A stretch of 64,000 bases of DNA from Photobacterium gaetbulicola Gung47. Its GTDB lineage: Bacteria > Pseudomonadota > Gammaproteobacteria > Enterobacterales > Vibrionaceae. The position numbers and the translations under genes were made by a program. The notes beneath the pieces are model-generated. The model did not search any database. It was not told where the DNA came from and was given only the letters and a program-made list of their open reading frames with translations. Shown in pieces: positions 60,797 through 64,000 of this stretch; position 1 is the stretch's first letter, and the number at the start of each line of letters is the position of its first letter. The stretch lies in contig CP005973.1 of assembly GCA_000940995.1 (NCBI GenBank), positions 558,001 through 622,000 on the forward strand, in the 5' to 3' direction.

Positions 60797-60947
60797 GTCT
60801 AATAATGTAAATTTTTTTGTGTTACCTTTAGCAAGATAGCATCCGGTCTATCCTTCAAATCCCCTTCTCCTGTTGCACAAAAAAACGCCAAATTTATTTG
60901 TTGAGAGTAATCGTTGCTCGATCTGAGTGCATTTGCCTCCAGAAATC

Positions 60948-60972
60948 AAAAAGGCCCCGTGCAGGAGCCTCC
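60948..60972 (-). terminator. terminator after the POT transporter gene
   Basis: On the minus strand AGGCTCC and GGGGCCT pair around TGCAC, followed by five T, 36 nt after the stop. It shows that the guaC leader hairpin downstream is not needed to end this transcript. Confidence 0.8.
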
Positions 60973-61007
60973 TCATAATCTGTTCGGCAAAGAGACGAAT
61001 TAATTCA

Positions 61008-62483
61008 TCATGCCTCTGCAAGTGCGGCATCTTGTTCCTGGCCGTCTTCTGCTTTTTTAAGCATGATGCGGATCATTCTTGAGGCCAGCAGGGCAATTGC
61101 CACCATCACCACTGCCAGTATAGTCAGCAGGCTGAAGTAGTCACCGTATACGGTCTGTACCAACTCTTGGGTGATTGCTTGGCCTTTTTCCATCGCGATT
61201 GAGGTCGAGAAGACCGCACCGACGATACCACTCAGTGCAATCGCTACAGAGAACAAGCTGACCGAGAAGTTCTCGATATGCTTAGGTGCAACGGAAAGGA
61301 TGAAGGCGACAACCAAGCTACCCACGATCACTTCGGCCAATGCCTGGAAGAAGTGGATAGCCAAGAAGACTTCAGGACGAATGATGACGTTTTCGCCGAT
61401 GTTGTAGATCGCCATGGTCAGGATGCCAAAGGCAATGGCAGTCAGAACGAAGGAAAAGCTGACTTTGGTTGCCGTCGAAAAGTTGATATTACGCTTTTCT
61501 AATGATGAGAAAGTCCATGATACCAGTGGGCCGCCAAGGATACACCACAGCGGGTTCATTGCCATCGAGGCTTCGGGTGCGATAGGGATAATACCGAACA
61601 GATCACCACGCATGGTATTGATCGTCACCATAGTCATGGAAGTCATCATCTGGCCGTAGTAGACAAAGAATGCAGTGGTCAGAGCCGTCATGATCAGGAT
61701 AGTGCCCATTCTCAAGGCATCTGAGCGGTTTGCCTGCATCATCAGCCAGATAAAGTAACCGATAGCGGCCGCGCCAATGTCATAGACAATGTTTTTGCCG
61801 ATGTCCATGTGGGAGAACATAAAGAACACCAGGCCGATCATTGATGCCGAGATAACACCGAAGGCAAGCCAGTTTTTGACGCCCGCAGGTCTGTTATCCA
61901 TCTCTGTCGCCACGGAGAGTAGCGGCTTGCGTGAAGTGATTAGAATAATCAAAGCCAGCGTTGCCATCGCTGCTGACAGCGCAAAGCTGCCATTGAAACC
62001 AAGGATCAAAACGATCATCGGGAAGAGATACTGTCCTAGGAAAGCGCCAATGTTGTTTACTGAGTAGTTAACCGGATAGGCGTTTTCAAAGTCCTCTTCT
62101 GACTTGAAGGTACGCTTGTAAAGACTTGGGTATGAAGGTGACATTAAGCCGCGTGAATAACTCGCCAGAGCAATACCAATCAGGCTCATCGGAATATTCA
62201 AGCTGGATGCGCCCATGACTAAAAGTGCATAACCCATAGCAAAGCCAAAGTAGCTGATTGTCAGCGAGCGGTAGGCACCTAAGAATTTATCCGCAATAAA
62301 TCCGCCAGCAATAGCAAAAAGTGGTCCAATAGACGAGAAAGCGCCAACGATCATCATGGTGTCGGCTTCACTGTAATTTAGGTTCTCAAGGAAAAAGCGG
62401 GTGAGGATCACCATCACACCGTAGAAGGAGAGGCCAAACATCATTTGGCAAACCATCATCGACTTATTGAGTCTGTTCCACAT
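61008..62483 (-). CDS. POT/PTR2-family (MFS) transporter
   Basis: 491 residues with about twelve membrane helices. N-terminal FGLSFYGVMVILTRFFLENL and GGFIADKFLGAYRSLTISY (the conserved GAxxxD-type loop) and later SVNNIGAFLGQYLFP and FFQALAEVIVGSLVVAFI are signatures of proton-coupled oligopeptide transporters. The usual ExxER motif near the first helix is not evident, so substrates other than di/tripeptides are possible. It has a terminator and then the guaC copy 2 promoter downstream. Confidence 0.85.
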   Translation of the reverse strand: MWNRLNKSMMVCQMMFGLSFYGVMVILTRFFLENLNYSEADTMMIVGAFSSIGPLFAIAGGFIADKFLGAYRSLTISYFGFAMGYALLVMGASSLNIPMSLIGIALASYSRGLMSPSYPSLYKRTFKSEEDFENAYPVNYSVNNIGAFLGQYLFPMIVLILGFNGSFALSAAMATLALIILITSRKPLLSVATEMDNRPAGVKNWLAFGVISASMIGLVFFMFSHMDIGKNIVYDIGAAAIGYFIWLMMQANRSDALRMGTILIMTALTTAFFVYYGQMMTSMTMVTINTMRGDLFGIIPIAPEASMAMNPLWCILGGPLVSWTFSSLEKRNINFSTATKVSFSFVLTAIAFGILTMAIYNIGENVIIRPEVFLAIHFFQALAEVIVGSLVVAFILSVAPKHIENFSVSLFSVAIALSGIVGAVFSTSIAMEKGQAITQELVQTVYGDYFSLLTILAVVMVAIALLASRMIRIMLKKAEDGQEQDAALAEA

Positions 62484-63026
62484 AATACATCTCTAAGGTT
62501 ATGGAGTTAGATTCGGCTTTTTGAAAGCTCAATTGTAACTAAATGTAAATTGCCGGGGATATTATCATTTCTTACCGTCATCTACTTGATAAAGTGTATG
62601 TTTCGCAAGCAGTTAATCATTAGTTTTATTTATCTATTGGTTGAATAATTTTCATGTGGATAAATTACAGATGCATCAATACTACTGATATTTAAGTATT
62701 TTTAATTGTGATTAACTGTTTTTTGGTTGATCTTTATGCTAATTACCATCTTGCTACATTATTATTAATAATTATTATTTTTGTTTGTATAAAAAGGTCG
62801 AAGTTTAAAAAGCGCATGTTGAAAAAGTGCGTGTTGCGGCATTGAGGGTAAGGTTGTGATATGGGTTGCCGTTATGAGTAATGGGTTAACAGCAAGAAGG
62901 ATAAGTGAATACAGTTAAATAAAAGGCGCTGAAATTTGTACAGTTATGTCAAAATTGACGGTTTTAATCTGTAATCTCTTCCATTCTTCCTCAATCCTTG
63001 GATAATCCACTTGATTGGCTGGTTAA
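62484..63026. other. 543-nt AT-rich intergenic region, no gene seen
   Basis: Between divergent genes, so it should hold promoters for both. It has long A/T runs (near 62755-62795) and no open frame, RNA fold or operator I can support. Confidence 0.5.
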
Positions 63027-63377
63027 GTGGATAAATTGACTTTGTTTAGCAAAAGAAAAACAAAAAATACTTTTCCTTTGGACTTCTACGGTGAGGACGG
63101 AAGCTGGCGGTTTATAATTCGTGCAGACCGCCCGTCAGAAGTCGTGGATGCGATGTACTGGCGTGCTTATATCTCTTGCCACCGTAAAGAATTCGATCTG
63201 TTACATATCGCGACGGGAAAGTTCAACTACAAGTATAACTATTCCTCTTACGACTCATCTGAGCTGCATTATGCCTCAGGTAGTGATGCACTTCGGGTAA
63301 ATATGATGGGGCCGATTGTTCCGATCTCTGCCATCCTTGAAAAGGTGAAGGAAAGAGCGGACAAGGCGACGGCCTAA
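63027..63377 (+). CDS. hypothetical 116-residue protein
   Basis: GTG start. Soluble and basic at the N terminus (LTLFSKRKTKNTFPLDFYGE), then DGSWRFIIRADRPSEVVDAM and a Tyr/Ser-rich middle (KFNYKYNYSSYDSSELHY). No membrane segment or signal. I do not recognise the family. Ribosome site is poor, yet the composition looks coding. Confidence 0.65.
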   Translation: MDKLTLFSKRKTKNTFPLDFYGEDGSWRFIIRADRPSEVVDAMYWRAYISCHRKEFDLLHIATGKFNYKYNYSSYDSSELHYASGSDALRVNMMGPIVPISAILEKVKERADKATA

Positions 63378-63412
63378 TATCGACCAGAGATTAACGTTAA
63401 AAAGGGCCTCTT

Positions 63413-63677
63413 TATACCCGAGCTACTTCAAGATGCAGGTTCAGCGAGAATTTATAAGCTTATAGACAAGGCATTGTTTTGAAGATCTAGTGGCTCTAAA
63501 TCAAGAAACAATAACGCTGTATATGAGCTTAGAAAACTCGCCCTCTGGGAGGGTATCAGGCCATTCACTCCTTCGTTGAAGCTTTTTGAAAGGGAATGCC
63601 ATTCCGGCAAACCTTCTTCTTGTACTGAATAACCTGACAACCCTCTGAATCCTGCACCTTGAGGTAACTTGGGTATA
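63413..63677. repeat. 265-bp element with long imperfect inverted ends (MITE-like)
   Basis: The left end TATACCCGAGCTACTTCAAG, then ATGCAGGTTCAG, matches the reversed right end TATACCCAAGTTACCTCAAG, then GTGCAGGATTCAG, over about 32 nt with few mismatches. The interior carries no plausible gene; a short frame on the minus strand is probably incidental. Repeats with this TATACCC…CTTCAAG terminus are, from memory, frequent in Vibrio and Photobacterium, so it may be moved by a transposase in trans. No target duplication identified. Confidence 0.7.
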
Positions 63678-63686
63678 GACTCTTTT

Positions 63687-64000
63687 TTACACTTGCTCGG
63701 CGGTTTTCGCTGGTTTTAGGTAGTAGCGATAGTAGCCGATGAGGTTACTTGAGAGGAATAACGCCTCCAGCAGCACGGCAGTGGGTGAGCCAATAACGAT
63801 ATTATGAGTCAGCCACAAGCTGGTACCGACAATCATCAGTTGGCGAAGCCGTTTATCGTTGTTGCTGAAAGCGGCAACATTCTGAATCAGTGCCGCGGAA
63901 CAACTGAGAATGCTAGCAATACCGGCATACGTGAAGAAGGTGATGGCCAGTGTGCTGATGCAGAACAACAACGCCATTTTCTTGGATGTGGTGTAGAGGC
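63687..64000 (-). CDS. YgjV-like inner membrane protein, C-terminal part (cut by window edge)
   Basis: At least 104 residues on the minus strand, open to the window edge. An ATG at 63977 is in frame but is probably internal (KKMALLFCISTLAITFF). About four hydrophobic helices and the SWLTHNIVIGSPTAVLLEALFL-like pattern (written here as two parts, LWLTHNIVIGSPTA and VLLEALFLSSNLIGYYRYY) recall YgjV family proteins. Function unknown; start lies outside the window. Confidence 0.75.
   Translation of the reverse strand, partial: LYTTSKKMALLFCISTLAITFFTYAGIASILSCSAALIQNVAAFSNNDKRLRQLMIVGTSLWLTHNIVIGSPTAVLLEALFLSSNLIGYYRYYLKPAKTAEQV

Larger units (their letters stand above)
59541..60843 (-). repeat. 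1.3-kb duplicated guaC unit, copy 2
   Basis: Direct-repeat partner of 50776-52078, of the same length within a few bases. The copies are 8.8 kb apart. Similarity fades at both ends after the terminator and after the promoter. Confidence 0.93.

Noticed and set aside
63452..63640. 62-codon minus-strand frame
   Set aside because: It lies fully inside the 265-bp inverted-repeat element and is probably a by-product of that repeat.

Overview
The window reads as a piece of chromosome from a marine gamma-proteobacterium of the Vibrionaceae, with Photobacterium or a close relative most likely. This rests on the neighbourhood of Vibrionaceae-type small families (DUF2960, DUF3820 and DUF2750 types), an FNR/NrdR-type control region in front of nrdDG, ScsB/ScsD thiol-redox genes, a YlqF-type GTPase, a PTS-EIIC/EAL fusion and a MITE-like repeat of a kind I associate with this family. 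No genus marker (rRNA) is present.

Region 1 (1-12.8 kb) is an accessory biosynthetic island, all on the + strand and cut by the left edge of the window. Genes with stop/start overlaps encode an APH-type kinase, a DegT/StrS sugar aminotransferase, a PIG-L deacetylase, an unrecognised protein, a GmhB-type HAD phosphatase, a DUF402 (FomD-type) hydrolase, an HddA-type GHMP kinase and a histidine phosphatase. They are followed by a GT4 glycosyltransferase, an ABC exporter (one ATPase and two six-helix permeases of the ABC-2_2/DUF990 type) and two GT2/GT7C-like glycosyltransferases. The set resembles enzymes of aminoglycoside or heptose-nucleoside antibiotic clusters more than a standard O-antigen or capsule operon. 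I consider it the best candidate for an undescribed system here.

Region 2 (12.8-18.8 kb) is a transposon graveyard. An IS5-family element is split by a complete IS66-family element (8-bp target duplication) and cut by an IS3-family fragment. That fragment carries the 3' part of a group II intron, which is cut by an IS50-like (IS4-family) element. All the large transposase/RT genes are broken. Region 3 (18.8-25.1 kb) holds a FAH-family hydrolase and a DUF3820 gene. It also has a lipoprotein metalloprotease gene cleanly split by an IS21-family element (5-bp duplication), a second 3' end of the DUF3820 gene, an unrecognised 342-residue membrane-inserting protein and a 41-residue acidic peptide gene.

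Region 4 (25.2-47.9 kb) looks like core chromosome: an MltF-like lytic transglycosylase; anaerobic ribonucleotide reductase nrdD-nrdG with two NrdR boxes and an FNR-like site; an EIIC-EAL c-di-GMP phosphodiesterase; a ceramidase-like protein; a globin; a RarD/EamA transporter; a methyltransferase; a TetR regulator beside an alpha/beta hydrolase; PlsC; a possible structured RNA with its own terminator; an NlpC/P60 lipoprotein; a YbaK-type deacylase; scsB-scsD; a YlqF GTPase; a GNAT; and a BBE-type FAD oxidase.

Region 5 (48-64 kb) has a TorA-like molybdoenzyme with a fused cytochrome c domain, then a 1.3-kb transcription unit for GMP reductase (guaC) present twice in direct orientation 8.8 kb apart. 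Between the copies lie a zinc-type MDR reductase and its divergent LysR gene, an HlyD/ABC/permease efflux operon, adenosine deaminase and a YeiL-like Crp/Fnr regulator. A POT-family transporter, a hypothetical gene, a 265-bp inverted-repeat element and a partial YgjV-like gene follow. Both guaC copies have a strong promoter whose predicted start lies at a terminator-like hairpin, which suggests attenuation.

All assignments are by reading motifs and recalled family patterns; no database search was run. Boundaries of remnants and terminators are approximate where stated.
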